Source: Acidicapsa ligni (GTDB taxonomy: Bacteria > Acidobacteriota > Terriglobia > Terriglobales > Acidobacteriaceae). Taken from it: a stretch of 64,000 bases of DNA. A program made the translations under genes and the position numbers. Below the pieces are notes generated by a model. It was not told the origin of the DNA and did not search any database. It saw nothing but the letters and a program-made list of their open reading frames with translations. Positions within the stretch are counted from its first letter, which is position 1, and each line of letters opens with the position of its first letter. The stretch is from positions 620,001 to 684,000 of the forward strand of contig NZ_JAGSYG010000001.1 in assembly GCF_025685655.1 (NCBI RefSeq). Direction: 5' to 3'. Shown here in pieces: positions 9,056 to 18,272 of the stretch.

Positions 9056-9238
9056 ATGTCTGCCAATTTCCCACAATTCGACGCACATATTCTGGAGCAA
9101 TTGGCTTGCCCGGTCTGCTTTGGAGTGCTGCGGCTGGATGCGGCGAGTGGAGTTCAGTGCACTGGTTGCGGCCGTGTGTATCCGCTCATGGACGGCATCC
9201 CGGTGTTGATTCCGAACCGCGCGGTGCTTGGCCGGTAG
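9056..9238 (+). CDS. Trm112 family zinc-ribbon protein (YcaR/UPF0434-like)
   Basis: 60 residues. LEQLACPVCFGVLRL followed by CTGCGRVYPLMDGIPVLIP gives two CxxC knuckles and the hydrophobic ending typical of Trm112/UPF0434. In eukaryotes and archaea Trm112 activates methyltransferases; bacterial versions are suspected methyltransferase partners or accompany lipid A genes. It is the last gene of the rpmF-plsX unit, 18 bases after plsX, with a weak hairpin covering its stop codon. Family call firm, role inferred. Confidence 0.85.
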   Translation: MSANFPQFDAHILEQLACPVCFGVLRLDAASGVQCTGCGRVYPLMDGIPVLIPNRAVLGR

Positions 9239-9258
9239 CTCAATCTGAGCTCTACCGG
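9232..9258 (+). terminator. Possible terminator at the end of the DUF177-Trm112 operon
   Basis: CCGGTAG-CTCA pairs with TGAG-CT-CTACCGG (two-base bulge, loop ATC). It spans the Trm112 stop codon and is followed only by a weak CTATTTG tract. It lies between convergent genes, where a terminator is expected. Moderate to low confidence. Confidence 0.4.
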
Positions 9259-9298
9259 GCAGCTCTATTTGAAAAGACTACCGAGATTGTCGGCGCAA

Positions 9299-9478
9299 TT
9301 ATCGGCGCACGTAGAACGGCCAGACGATCATCGCAGCGAACGCAATTGCCGCCAATAATGCCAGAGCCAGCAAGCTGTACAGGATGATCAGGTTCGGTCC
9401 GGAGTCTTCTTCGGAATCGATTTTGGCCTGAGACTCCAGGTCGTTGAGTTCCCTCTTGTTCGGGATCCTGCTACTCAT
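9299..9478 (-). CDS. 59-residue single-pass membrane microprotein
   Basis: The frame starts at ATG 9478 and ends at TAA 9299. The product has a charged N-terminus (about 1-28, MSSRIPNKRELNDLESQAK and an acidic DSEEDSG stretch), one strongly hydrophobic helix (about 30-55, LIILYSLLALALLAAIAFAA and on) and a short basic end VRR. It is predicted inner-membrane with the N-terminus in the cytoplasm. The start codon overlaps the last codons of the MacB-like permease gene by 8 bases (GTATGAGTAG), so translation is probably coupled. That is the main reason to believe it is real. No family recognised; it may be an accessory subunit of the permease. Confidence 0.6.
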   Translation of the reverse strand: MSSRIPNKRELNDLESQAKIDSEEDSGPNLIILYSLLALALLAAIAFAAMIVWPFYVRR

Positions 9479-10745
9479 ACTTCAGGGACTCCACGGGGTC
9501 CATCTGGGCGGCCCGGGTGGCGGGAACCGTGCCGAAGATGACTCCTACGACCAGGGATACTCCCAGCGCCGCAACGATTGACCACGGCGAAATGGGGATA
9601 GAGTAGCTGGTGAAGAGCCGCACAGAAAGCGGCAACGAAAGGCCGAGCAGTGTGCCTGCAAGGCCGCCAGCCAGCGAGATCATAACTGCTTCGGTGAGGA
9701 ACTGCAGTCGAATCTCCCGAGAAGTGGCGCCGAGGGCTTTTCGGATGCCGATTTCGCGGATGCGGGCGCGGACGTTGGCCAGCATGATGTTCATGATGCC
9801 GATGCCGCCGACGGCGAGTGTGACCATCGCAACTGCGATCAGAACGGCGGTGAGACCGCTGGCGATAAGACCGGCCGTGGTCAGTACTGCTTGCATGTCC
9901 GTTGTTTTGTATACGGAGTTGGCCTTATGCCGCGCCTTCACTATGCGCAGGATCGCGGCTGTGGCGTCCGGGACATCGTCCATGCTGCGCAACGAGAAGT
10001 AAATCTGTTTCACGTTATCGGTGCCGGTGAAATAGCGGCCGACGGAGTATGGAATGAGGATGGTGTTATCGGTGATCTCCGAAAATCCCATGTCATCCAC
10101 GGTTTCTTTGAAGGTGCCGATGATGGTGAAAGGGATTCCGCTGATGCTAAAGTTCTGACCAACTGCGCGATCGGCGCTGCCGAACATCTGTGTTGCGAAG
10201 GGGATACTTACGACGGCGCATTTGATGTGGGCGCTCTCGTCCTGGTCGTCCATAAAGCGGCCGTCGGTGACGATCAGGTTGCGCACCTGTTGGTATTCGG
10301 GAACGACGCCGAGGACCAGGGTGTCTTTGACCACGCCGCCGCCGAAGCTGATGCGATCGTGCATTTCAAGCACCGGCGATGAGTACTGAACGGAGGGTAA
10401 CTGGGCCAGTACGGCACGCTCGTCTTCGCGGGTCAGGTAGTCGTTATAGGTGGAGTTGGCCGTACCGGTCGAGCCGCCTCCGGAATATTCCAGTTCGACG
10501 AAGTTGGTGCCGATTTTTTCGAGCAGGCCCAGGGCGTAGCTACGGCCAGTGAGGCCGATGGTGACGACAAGGATGACAGAGGCCGATCCAATGACCATGC
10601 CCAGCGCGGTGAGCGCGAAGCGGGCTTTGCTTGACCGGAAGCTATCGATGGCCAGCCGGATGGTTTCACTGAACGCGATGGTGCGATGCGCATTCAAAAT
10701 TGTGCGGCGGAAGGATTCCTGACGGGCTTCTTCGATCTGATTCAT
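9471..10745 (-). CDS. MacB/FtsX-type ABC transporter permease
   Basis: 424 residues. The MacB layout is visible: a first membrane helix at about 38-65 (ARFALTALGMVIGSASVILV), a periplasmic MacB_PCD domain (~70-270), then three C-terminal helices with the family stretch GGIGIMNIMLANVRARIREIGIRKALGA and the ending RAAQMDPVESLKYE. Such permeases pair with a separate ATPase and act in mechanotransmission-type export of lipoproteins, peptides or antibiotics. No ATPase gene is adjacent in this window, so the partner must be elsewhere. The 59-residue membrane protein is coupled to its 3' end. Family high confidence, substrate unknown. Confidence 0.88.
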   Translation of the reverse strand: MNQIEEARQESFRRTILNAHRTIAFSETIRLAIDSFRSSKARFALTALGMVIGSASVILVVTIGLTGRSYALGLLEKIGTNFVELEYSGGGSTGTANSTYNDYLTREDERAVLAQLPSVQYSSPVLEMHDRISFGGGVVKDTLVLGVVPEYQQVRNLIVTDGRFMDDQDESAHIKCAVVSIPFATQMFGSADRAVGQNFSISGIPFTIIGTFKETVDDMGFSEITDNTILIPYSVGRYFTGTDNVKQIYFSLRSMDDVPDATAAILRIVKARHKANSVYKTTDMQAVLTTAGLIASGLTAVLIAVAMVTLAVGGIGIMNIMLANVRARIREIGIRKALGATSREIRLQFLTEAVMISLAGGLAGTLLGLSLPLSVRLFTSYSIPISPWSIVAALGVSLVVGVIFGTVPATRAAQMDPVESLKYE

Positions 10746-10878
10746 AGCGTCACTTACTGGCTTTACAGATGTTAGATGCTGAGACGGGGTGTGGGCTTCT
10801 CAATACTGCCTGAGCCTTTGAGATTCCCACTACCCTGCCTAATAGCTTACCTGTCCGGGCCCCCGGATGCGGATTTAG

Positions 10879-13065
10879 CTAGTTACTGACGTATTTATCC
10901 AGCCATTTGAGTTCTTCGCGGACCTTGATGTAGCCGTGCCAGGGGTTGCGGGCGAGAGAATGGCCTTCGCCGGGGAAAACGAGAAAGCTGTGCGGGATGC
11001 CGAGTTGTTGCAGGGCGCGTTCGAGAGTGACGCCCTCCAGATAGCTGACGCGAACATCGCTGTTGCCCTGGACGATGTGGGTGGGCGTTTTGACGCGGTT
11101 CATGCGGAAGAGCGCTGCTTCACCCTGGTAGAGTTCCGGCGACTCCCAGGGACGACCGTTGAGATACCAGGCGTCATCCCAGGTGACATCGTCGTTGCCC
11201 CCGTTGGCTGCGTGTTCAACGGCTCCGGCTCCGGTAACGGCGACTTTGAAGCGGGTGGTTTCCGTGATGAGCCAGTTGGTCATATAGCCACCGTAGCTGT
11301 AGCCGCCGATGGCCAGTTTATCGGGATCGGCGTAGCCGTCTTTGACGAGAGCGTCTACGCCAGCGAGGATGTCTTCTCCGGGCTTTGAGACGAGATGGGG
11401 AGCGATCTGGAGCATGAAATCGTCGCCGTAGCCGGAAGAGCCGCGATAATTGGGCCGGAAGACCAGCCAGCCATGTGCGGCGGCCAGAGCAGCCCAGTCG
11501 TACCAGTCCGCTTCGAACTTGTTTCCATCCGCGTCCGCAGGTCCGCCGTGGATGAAGGTGAGCATGCGCAGGTGCTTCTCGCCTTTTTTGCCGGGGGGAA
11601 AGATCAGGACGCCTTCGACGCTGGTGCCGTCCGGGGACTTCCAGGTGTAAGGCTGCCATTCGGGCTGGGCGCGTTCGGCAAATACGGGGTTGAGATTGGT
11701 CAGAGGAGTTAGCTGATCGAGGTGCCTGGCGTCCTCCGCGAGGTAGACCTGGGCGGGGTGGTTGAAGGTGGAAAAGCGCACGAGCAGAGCGTTGCCGGTT
11801 TGGGGTACAGAGATACCGGCGTAGGTGCCAGGCTTGCCCGGGAGCTTGGTGGCTTTCTCGCCGGAGATGAGGTAAAGCTGCTGCTCGATTCCCTTCAAAC
11901 CGACGGCTATCAGGTCGCCGTTCGGGAGGAGATCGAAGTCTTCAAGTGAGCCGGTGAAGTCTGTACCCAGCCGCTCGATGCCAGGCCGCTCGATCTTGCC
12001 CGCTTCATCGGTGAGGTTCATGCGATAAAGGCGGCCCTGCACATCCTGATACTTGCCTTCGGCGGAGCCTGCGGCTGCGTGGACAGCGAAATGCAGCCAG
12101 TGGCCATCGTGCGACCAGCGCAGGCCTGATTCCAAACCTAGATTCTTAGTGATCTGCCGGGCCTGGCTGTTGGCGACAGCGGGGACGAGAAAGATTTCAG
12201 TGTCGGCGGGATTTTCCATGCGATGGCTGATGGATGTGGTCAGGAAGGCGATGGATTTTCCGTCGGGCGATGGTGCGATCTGATCGATATCGAGGGTGCT
12301 GGTGGTCAGAGTCAGTGCGCCGGTGGTCAGAGGCAGCGCTGCCGTGTCGGATTTGGCGGGGTGTGCCGGAGGGTAAGCGGCGGTGTTGGCCAGGGATTCC
12401 GCGACGGGCAGGGAGAGCAACAGATCGCCACGCTCCTGCTCACGCCAGCGGATGACATCTTTCCAATCCACTTTCTTTGCATCTTCCTGCTTTTGGGTGA
12501 GCGGTGTGGTCACGGAGAAGTAGATGTTTTTGCCATCTGCGGACCAGGCGAAGGTATGAACATCCAGCTTTTCGCGATAGAGAGGACGGGCTTCGCCGCC
12601 GGAAAGGGAGATTAGCCACAGGCGAGAGGTCTGGTCATCTGCGTCGCCTGCTTTTGCCGAGCGAGCTTTGGCGTCACCGCTGTCGCCGTCCCTGGTGTTA
12701 GCGTCGCTGCTGCCCGAGTCTGAAACTGGGCGGTCCGAGAGAAAAGCAACCCATTTGCCGTCGGGGCTCCACTGGGCATCTTCATCGGTGCCGGATTGCG
12801 TGAGTGGGCGCAAGCCTTCTTTGGCCGTCCAGAGCGAGAGGGTATGGCGGAAGGTGTTGGCCTTCCAGTCGGGACTTTCCGTGCCGATGATGGCCGAGGT
12901 GCCGTCGGGAGAGATGCGCGCGCCGGCAATATCAGTGGTGTTGAGGTACTCGTCGAGCGTGATTGGCGGCAGCGTGGCGGCTTTGGGGGCCGACTGGGCA
13001 AAGGTGAGACTGGTAGAGAGAGCAGCGGCCAGTGATACAAGAATTCTGCTTGCGGAGTGTTTCAT
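10879..13065 (-). CDS. S9 family prolyl oligopeptidase (acylaminoacyl-peptidase type), secreted
   Basis: 728 residues from ATG 13065: signal peptide (~1-24, ending LTFAQ), an N-terminal seven-bladed-propeller-like region, then a C-terminal alpha/beta hydrolase. The catalytic triad is visible: Ser590 in GGYSYGGYM, Asp670 in GNSD, His702 in GEGHS. S9 peptidases of this kind remove dipeptides or acylated residues from short peptides, here most likely in the periplasm. An upstream in-frame start at 13128 adds 21 residues without a better ribosome site and would hide the signal peptide. Single gene, with the terminator of the TonB receptor at its 5' side. Confidence 0.9.
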   Translation of the reverse strand: MKHSASRILVSLAAALSTSLTFAQSAPKAATLPPITLDEYLNTTDIAGARISPDGTSAIIGTESPDWKANTFRHTLSLWTAKEGLRPLTQSGTDEDAQWSPDGKWVAFLSDRPVSDSGSSDANTRDGDSGDAKARSAKAGDADDQTSRLWLISLSGGEARPLYREKLDVHTFAWSADGKNIYFSVTTPLTQKQEDAKKVDWKDVIRWREQERGDLLLSLPVAESLANTAAYPPAHPAKSDTAALPLTTGALTLTTSTLDIDQIAPSPDGKSIAFLTTSISHRMENPADTEIFLVPAVANSQARQITKNLGLESGLRWSHDGHWLHFAVHAAAGSAEGKYQDVQGRLYRMNLTDEAGKIERPGIERLGTDFTGSLEDFDLLPNGDLIAVGLKGIEQQLYLISGEKATKLPGKPGTYAGISVPQTGNALLVRFSTFNHPAQVYLAEDARHLDQLTPLTNLNPVFAERAQPEWQPYTWKSPDGTSVEGVLIFPPGKKGEKHLRMLTFIHGGPADADGNKFEADWYDWAALAAAHGWLVFRPNYRGSSGYGDDFMLQIAPHLVSKPGEDILAGVDALVKDGYADPDKLAIGGYSYGGYMTNWLITETTRFKVAVTGAGAVEHAANGGNDDVTWDDAWYLNGRPWESPELYQGEAALFRMNRVKTPTHIVQGNSDVRVSYLEGVTLERALQQLGIPHSFLVFPGEGHSLARNPWHGYIKVREELKWLDKYVSN

Positions 13066-13149
13066 GTCGGCGGTACATCCTGTTGATGAGAATTGAGATC
13101 GGCTTGGTGAGCGGCGAAAAGACTGCATTAACTGTATCGCGTGAAAATG

Positions 13150-13186
13150 AAAAGCGCCGAAGGAGGAGAACTCCTTCGGCGCTTTT
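13150..13186 (-). terminator. Strong terminator below the TonB receptor gene
   Basis: AAAAGCGCCGAAGGAG and CTCCTTCGGCGCTTTT form a perfect 16-bp stem around a 5-base loop, with A- and T-ends that allow termination on either strand. It lies 25 bases past the receptor stop codon (13211) and upstream of the S9 peptidase start. Confidence 0.9.
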
Positions 13187-13210
13187 GTTGATGGAATGGA
13201 TCAGCCTGGT

Positions 13211-16200
13211 TTAAAAGTCGAGACGCAGACCAAATTGCATACGGCGGTAGGTTGTAAGTACACCGCTGTAGGCACCGAGCGTTCCGCTGGTCAGGACGCC
13301 GTTAAGGTTGAGCGGGCTGGCGTCGAAGCGGACATTATTGCCGACGTTATAGACTTCGGCGGCAAACTTCAGAGTGGCCCTTTCAGGCAGATTCCAAACC
13401 TTGGAAAGAGCTGAATCCACATCGAAGTAGCCGTCGCCGCGGAAGAAATTGCGCTCGCCTGCCTCGCCGGGATAGGGCAAGCGGACAGGGTTGCCAGAGG
13501 TGATTCCGTTGTTGATCGCTTCGGCACCGTTGCCTGCAAAGACCTGCGGTATGCCACTGGCCAGGTTTTTGTGAACCTTGACCGGGGCGGTAACTACGCC
13601 GGATGCTTCCTGGTTCCAGTTGGTCTGCCAGCCGGGCGAACTCAGGGAAAACGGTAATCCGCTTGCCCAACGAGATAGTCCGGAGAACTGCCAGCCACCG
13701 AGGAATGCGTCGGTGAGACGGCTCGAAGCACCAAGGAGCATTTTCCCGCGTCCCACGGGCAATTGGTATACCCAATCAAAGGTAACCAGATGATGGGTGT
13801 CGAAATCCGACACGGCTTTATTGAGTTTGGGATTCCAGCTGTTCTGGATTCCGCTGGAGCTGCTGTAGGCATCAGTGGTCTCTTGATTCGCGCGTTCGGC
13901 AGCCGAACCCATGTCCAAAGACTTTGAGAAGGTATAGTTCACATCCACCGTGAGACCGTGGCTGGTTGGATGGCGCAGCGAAAGCTGCAGGGCGTTATAA
14001 GAACTGGTGCCGATTGAGGACCAGGCATACAGCGATGAAAACTGCTGATTCCAGTACCGTCCCGATGTTGGAGCGCCGTCAAAGAAATCAAGATCTTCCA
14101 ATGCCTGAGTCTCGCCGGCACCGTATCGCGTTGGCGCCCATTCATCCGAGTAGACGGCCTGGGTTGCGCTTTCTCCCACGTAGTCTACGTTGGCCATATA
14201 CGGGAACATGTCTTCGAAGTACTGGATCGGTTGCACGGTGCTGTTTGCATTTCCGTTATGCATATCGGCAATACGGGATAGCTTTGCCGCGGCGGTGAAG
14301 TAGTCGCCGCCGCCCTGCTTGTCGACCAGGTTGACGGGCTCTGCGAGGTCAAGCTGTTGCAGTAGGTGGCGTCCGAGACGACCGACATAGTTCTCTTCAA
14401 AAGTGAAACCGCCGGGCAGTTCACGCTGGAAAGACGCATCAATTGCATAGGAGTAGGGAGTCTTCAGGTGGTTGTCTACACCCCATGCGATAGCAAAGCC
14501 GCAGTTGATGTTGTTCTGAGGCGTATATGGATAGGTGATGGTGCTGGGGTTGGCGCATGGGTTTCCGGCTGCGGAGGGAATGTTGTGAGGGCCGGTGAAG
14601 CGTGGCGCGTTCTCGAAACCGTATGTGGAGGCCGGGGTGCTGATGGTCGTAGTCAGACCAAATGACCCTTCCTGATCGAAGGAGTTTGCGATGCCCTCGC
14701 CAAAATGGTCATAGAACATGCCACCGCCAACGCGGATTGTTGTCTTTGGGTTAGGTGAGTAGACTGCGGCCAGACGCGGTGCGATATTCAGCTTCTGCTT
14801 GGCCCAGTAACCGGGGCGGCCATTGGCTTTGCCGCTGGGCGCGAAACTAAGTGCTGGCTCGAATACATTGCCTTTGCTCGCGGCGTAACCACGCTCCAAG
14901 AACCATTCCTGGGTGTCGATGGTAGGAGCAACCTGCTGTCCCTTGGTCTCATACGGCGCCTGCAGGATCGAATGCCGGAAGCCGAAGGTGAGCGTCAGGT
15001 TCGGCTTTACGCGCCATGAGTCCTGGACATAGTATTCAAACTCGTTTGCCTTGAAATGCCGGTTGATGATTGCTCCATCCGGAAACAGGGAGCCCGTAGC
15101 TCCGCCTTTTGCCACAGCATAGTTGAATTGCTGATCGGTTTCCGGTACTGTGCCGACTAGGGTTGCATAGGCAATCTCGTAGGAGTTGCCGAAAGATTGT
15201 GCCAGGTCCGCGGGCGCGCTTGGAGAATCACCCATCCAGTAGGCATTGGTACTGCCGTCGGAATACGAGTTCAGGTCCGAGGCGCGGTTGTTTTCGATAC
15301 CGCGCCAGTTGCCGCCGAAGTTGATCGTATGGTTGCCCTTGCTCCAGGTCAGGTTGTCGGTAATGTTGTTGACCGGCACGTTGACAATGGTTGAGCGGGT
15401 CTGTGATTCGGGCTGCGTAAGAAAGCGAAAATTGACCCAGTCGCCTGTTCCGGAACCGATGCCGCGGGTCGAATATCCCTGCCGGATGTAGGCATAGCGG
15501 GCGTCATTCACCAGGTTGGCGGTAGGCGTCCATGTATGGCCAAAGGCCAGGCCCTTGGTGTTGTCCTCGGTAAGGCTCTGGGCGGGTTGGCCGGGCAGAT
15601 TTTCTACCGAAGAGGAAACGTCCTTCTGCAGGTTGGCACGGAAGAATACGCGCTGTGTCGCGCTCAGGCTGTAATCCAGTTTGGCAATGCTGGTGTTTTG
15701 CGTCAGCGGAGCAGGAGACGCAAAGAAATAGCTGCCGTTATTCACGCCATCGCCGGTTGTAGAGCCAGTCGTGCTGCCGAGAATACCGGCTGCCGCCAGA
15801 GGTGCATAATAGGCCTGCACGTTGGGGTTTACACCGCAGGCAATGTTAGTCATGCACCCTGAATCCAGAATCGCCACGTCAGATGGGCTGAGGTACGTGG
15901 TCGCTCCGGCGGTATTCTGGTAGCCCAGTTGGCCCTGGTAGAACTGCGCGGTTGGCACGGTCGCGTCCACAATTGTGTCGACTGCCTGCCGCTTGCCCTC
16001 GTAGTTGAAGAAGAAAAACAGCTTGTCCTTCTTGATGGGGCCGCCCACTGCGCCGCCGAAGGTGTTCATTACGTATTTTTCCGGCGTATTCGGCTCACCG
16101 AGGCTGAGTTGCTGATTCTTGTTGAACCACTCGTTGGCTACCGTGTTGGTAGGCCGGTAATACTCATACAGGGCGCCATGATACTTGTTGGTTCCGCTCT

Positions 16201-16930
16201 TGGTGATCAGGGAAACCTGTGCACCGGAGCTGCGGCCGGAGTCAGCGTTGCCATTGGCTGTAGTTACGCGAAACTCTTCTGTCGAATCGAGCGTGGAACG
16301 CAGTACGCCGGTAAAGGATGTTCCGGCGATCTGGTCGTTATCGTCCATGCCGTCGAGCGTGATGTTGCCCTGATCGGAGCGTCCGCCGTTCACCGAGCCG
16401 GAACGCGTGTCGTTCGTGTCGTTTTCAGAGGGATTGCCGAGGTACAGCACGCCCGGTTGCAGGGTCAAGAGCGAGACAGGGTCGCGGCCTTCCATCGGCA
16501 GCGCCTGGATGGTTTCGTTTCCTACGGAGTTGCCGAGCGTCGCGTCGCTAGTATTCAGGGTCTGCGCACTGGCCGATACATCTACCGTCTCGGAACTGGC
16601 TTGTATCGAGAGCTTGAAGTCGATCGTTGCAGGCTGATTCACTAAAAGTTCGGCGGTCTTGGACTGGGGGCTCAGGCCCTGGGCGGTGACCGTGATGAGA
16701 TAAGTAGCCGGGGGAATCTGGGAGAACTGATAAGACCCGGTGGAGGTGGTCATTGTTGAAAGGGTCTTGTCGACGCTTTTATCTGTGATAGCTACGGTGG
16801 CTCCGGGGATCACTGCACCGCTGGGATCTTTAATAACGCCGCGTAAAGAAGTTGTGGCCGACTGACCGAAAGCGAAGCTGCTTGAGATGAGGATGCACAA
16901 AAGCATCGCTCCCCAGTGGGATCGTTTCAC
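13211..16930 (-). CDS. TonB-dependent receptor, Oar-like, with carboxypeptidase-regulatory-like domain
   Basis: 1239 residues from GTG 16930, chosen because GGAGG (16938-16942) sits 7 bases upstream; the next start, 42 bases further up, has none. Order: signal peptide (ISSSFAFGQ end), a CarboxypepD_reg beta-sandwich (about 25-105, SLRGVIKDPSGAVIPGATVAI), a plug domain with GRDPVSLLTLQPG and NGGRSDQGNITLDGMDDND, then a long 22-strand-type barrel ending in QFGLRLDF. Acidobacteria carry many such receptors, thought to import oligosaccharides, peptides or chelates. No degradation genes are fused to it. Substrate unknown. Confidence 0.92.
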   Translation of the reverse strand: MKRSHWGAMLLCILISSSFAFGQSATTSLRGVIKDPSGAVIPGATVAITDKSVDKTLSTMTTSTGSYQFSQIPPATYLITVTAQGLSPQSKTAELLVNQPATIDFKLSIQASSETVDVSASAQTLNTSDATLGNSVGNETIQALPMEGRDPVSLLTLQPGVLYLGNPSENDTNDTRSGSVNGGRSDQGNITLDGMDDNDQIAGTSFTGVLRSTLDSTEEFRVTTANGNADSGRSSGAQVSLITKSGTNKYHGALYEYYRPTNTVANEWFNKNQQLSLGEPNTPEKYVMNTFGGAVGGPIKKDKLFFFFNYEGKRQAVDTIVDATVPTAQFYQGQLGYQNTAGATTYLSPSDVAILDSGCMTNIACGVNPNVQAYYAPLAAAGILGSTTGSTTGDGVNNGSYFFASPAPLTQNTSIAKLDYSLSATQRVFFRANLQKDVSSSVENLPGQPAQSLTEDNTKGLAFGHTWTPTANLVNDARYAYIRQGYSTRGIGSGTGDWVNFRFLTQPESQTRSTIVNVPVNNITDNLTWSKGNHTINFGGNWRGIENNRASDLNSYSDGSTNAYWMGDSPSAPADLAQSFGNSYEIAYATLVGTVPETDQQFNYAVAKGGATGSLFPDGAIINRHFKANEFEYYVQDSWRVKPNLTLTFGFRHSILQAPYETKGQQVAPTIDTQEWFLERGYAASKGNVFEPALSFAPSGKANGRPGYWAKQKLNIAPRLAAVYSPNPKTTIRVGGGMFYDHFGEGIANSFDQEGSFGLTTTISTPASTYGFENAPRFTGPHNIPSAAGNPCANPSTITYPYTPQNNINCGFAIAWGVDNHLKTPYSYAIDASFQRELPGGFTFEENYVGRLGRHLLQQLDLAEPVNLVDKQGGGDYFTAAAKLSRIADMHNGNANSTVQPIQYFEDMFPYMANVDYVGESATQAVYSDEWAPTRYGAGETQALEDLDFFDGAPTSGRYWNQQFSSLYAWSSIGTSSYNALQLSLRHPTSHGLTVDVNYTFSKSLDMGSAAERANQETTDAYSSSSGIQNSWNPKLNKAVSDFDTHHLVTFDWVYQLPVGRGKMLLGASSRLTDAFLGGWQFSGLSRWASGLPFSLSSPGWQTNWNQEASGVVTAPVKVHKNLASGIPQVFAGNGAEAINNGITSGNPVRLPYPGEAGERNFFRGDGYFDVDSALSKVWNLPERATLKFAAEVYNVGNNVRFDASPLNLNGVLTSGTLGAYSGVLTTYRRMQFGLRLDF

Positions 16931-16937
16931 GTCTATT

Positions 16938-16942
16938 CCTCC
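16938..16942 (-). promoter_or_regulatory. Shine-Dalgarno GGAGG fixing the GTG start of the TonB receptor
   Basis: GGAGG, a 7-base spacer, then GTG at 16930. This decides for GTG over the upstream in-frame ATG at 16972. Confidence 0.8.
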
Positions 16943-17207
16943 AAAGTTTTGAAGTGCAATAAAAAGGTGCAAGTGCCTGGAAGGCAGATTGTAAGGTGGT
17001 CTTACTGGCTGGGTCCTGGGGAGTCATGTTTCAGACCTGTCCACTGTATTGGTTACATTATCTTGCAGGATTTTCCCCAGGTATTCAACAGATTTTCTCA
17101 AACGAACGAGCGTAGGGAAACAAATTAGTGGTTGAAATATGCTTAGCAAGTAACGCTTGCCTTACTCATATTGCACCTCCATTGGGGCATTCGCAGGGTA
17201 GCGATCT

Positions 17208-18191
17208 CTACTGTTGTTGCTGCATTTGCTGGATTTCCAGGTTTGAAATCATGCGCTCCGGGGGCTGCTGAGCGCGTTCTACGAGAACTGTCCAGTCGTC
17301 GGGAATGGGGAGTTTGCGATCCAGAGGCGGTGCTTCGTTGCTGGCCTCAACTTGAACAGCCACATAGAGTTCGCTCTCTGTCTTGCCACGGAAAACGCCG
17401 TGCGTCGGTGGCACGTCGGCATAGTCGCGCCCGACTGCGGTGCGGATGTGACGGTTGTAGGCGAGGAGATCGTTGGTGGGGTCGAGACCGACCCAATTCA
17501 AATGAGGCAATAAAACCTCAACCCAGGCGTGTGTGGCCTCCGGAGTGGATCTGTCATTGTCTCCACTGCCGCGATAAAGGTAGCCGCTGACGTAGCGGGC
17601 CGGGATGCCGATATTTCTCAGCAGAGCGATCATGGTGTGGGCAAAGTCCTGGCAGACACCCTGGTGGTTGGAGATGGCTTCGTCGATGGGCGAATCGACG
17701 CGGGTGGAGCGGGGAACATATTCGAAGTACTCGAAGATTTGCCTGTTTAACTCACGAACGACCATCAGGGGGTCATCACGGCGGACGACGTTGAGCTTTT
17801 TGGCGAGTTCGAGTAGAGACGGGGTGGGTTGGGCAAAGGTGCTGGGCAGCAGCATTTCGCCATAATCCCCCATGTGGATGAGTGCATCGAGAGCGCCCCA
17901 GGCGTCGGGCGCGAGAAAGGCGGGAATATCAATCTGCGCCTGCTGCTCGACGAGAGACTCGGCCACGATGACCAGTTGATGATGGTCGCCGGGGATGTCG
18001 AAGTGCTGCACATGATTGCCGTGGTGATCGCGGTAGCTGAAGACGCGGCAGCGCGGACTTACCGAGAGCGAAAACGAGAGGCAGTGCTGGTTGTAGTCGG
18101 AGCGCGGATGCATCCGGGTTTCCATGATGCTTTCGCTGACCGCCTGTTTATAGCGGAAGCGGGTGAGATGCCGGATGGAATAAAAGTTCAT
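17208..18191 (-). CDS. Transglutaminase-like protein of the ATP-grasp/alpha-E cluster
   Basis: 327 residues from ATG 18191 (GGGAG five bases upstream; an in-frame start at 18236 is weaker). The N-terminal ~100 residues match the bacterial transglutaminase-like N-terminal domain (YSIRHLTRFRYKQAVSES). The papain-fold core carries Cys180 in GVCQDFAH, His221 in ATHAWVEV and Asp237 in GLDPTND, a complete triad. Such proteins cleave or form amide bonds. They recur with alpha-E and circularly permuted ATP-grasp genes, as here, and comparative genomics predicts a peptide ligation/cleavage system. The C-terminus is Gln-rich (QQMQQQQ). Last gene of its operon, 81 bases after alpha-E. Family high, reaction unknown. 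Confidence 0.88.
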   Translation of the reverse strand: MNFYSIRHLTRFRYKQAVSESIMETRMHPRSDYNQHCLSFSLSVSPRCRVFSYRDHHGNHVQHFDIPGDHHQLVIVAESLVEQQAQIDIPAFLAPDAWGALDALIHMGDYGEMLLPSTFAQPTPSLLELAKKLNVVRRDDPLMVVRELNRQIFEYFEYVPRSTRVDSPIDEAISNHQGVCQDFAHTMIALLRNIGIPARYVSGYLYRGSGDNDRSTPEATHAWVEVLLPHLNWVGLDPTNDLLAYNRHIRTAVGRDYADVPPTHGVFRGKTESELYVAVQVEASNEAPPLDRKLPIPDDWTVLVERAQQPPERMISNLEIQQMQQQQ

Positions 18192-18272
18192 GCTCGCTCC
18201 CAAAAGATGTTTCTGAAATCCCGGTACGTGCGGCAATTGAGCGTCAGTGGATCGTCAACGAATCAGCGTGGA

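Noticed and set aside
13086..13128. Longer N-terminus of the S9 peptidase from 13128
   Set aside because: Would place 21 polar residues ahead of a good signal peptide and has no better ribosome site.
15929..16645. 238-codon plus-strand frame opposite the first TonB receptor
   Set aside because: Lies wholly within conserved plug-domain codons of the receptor and resembles no protein.
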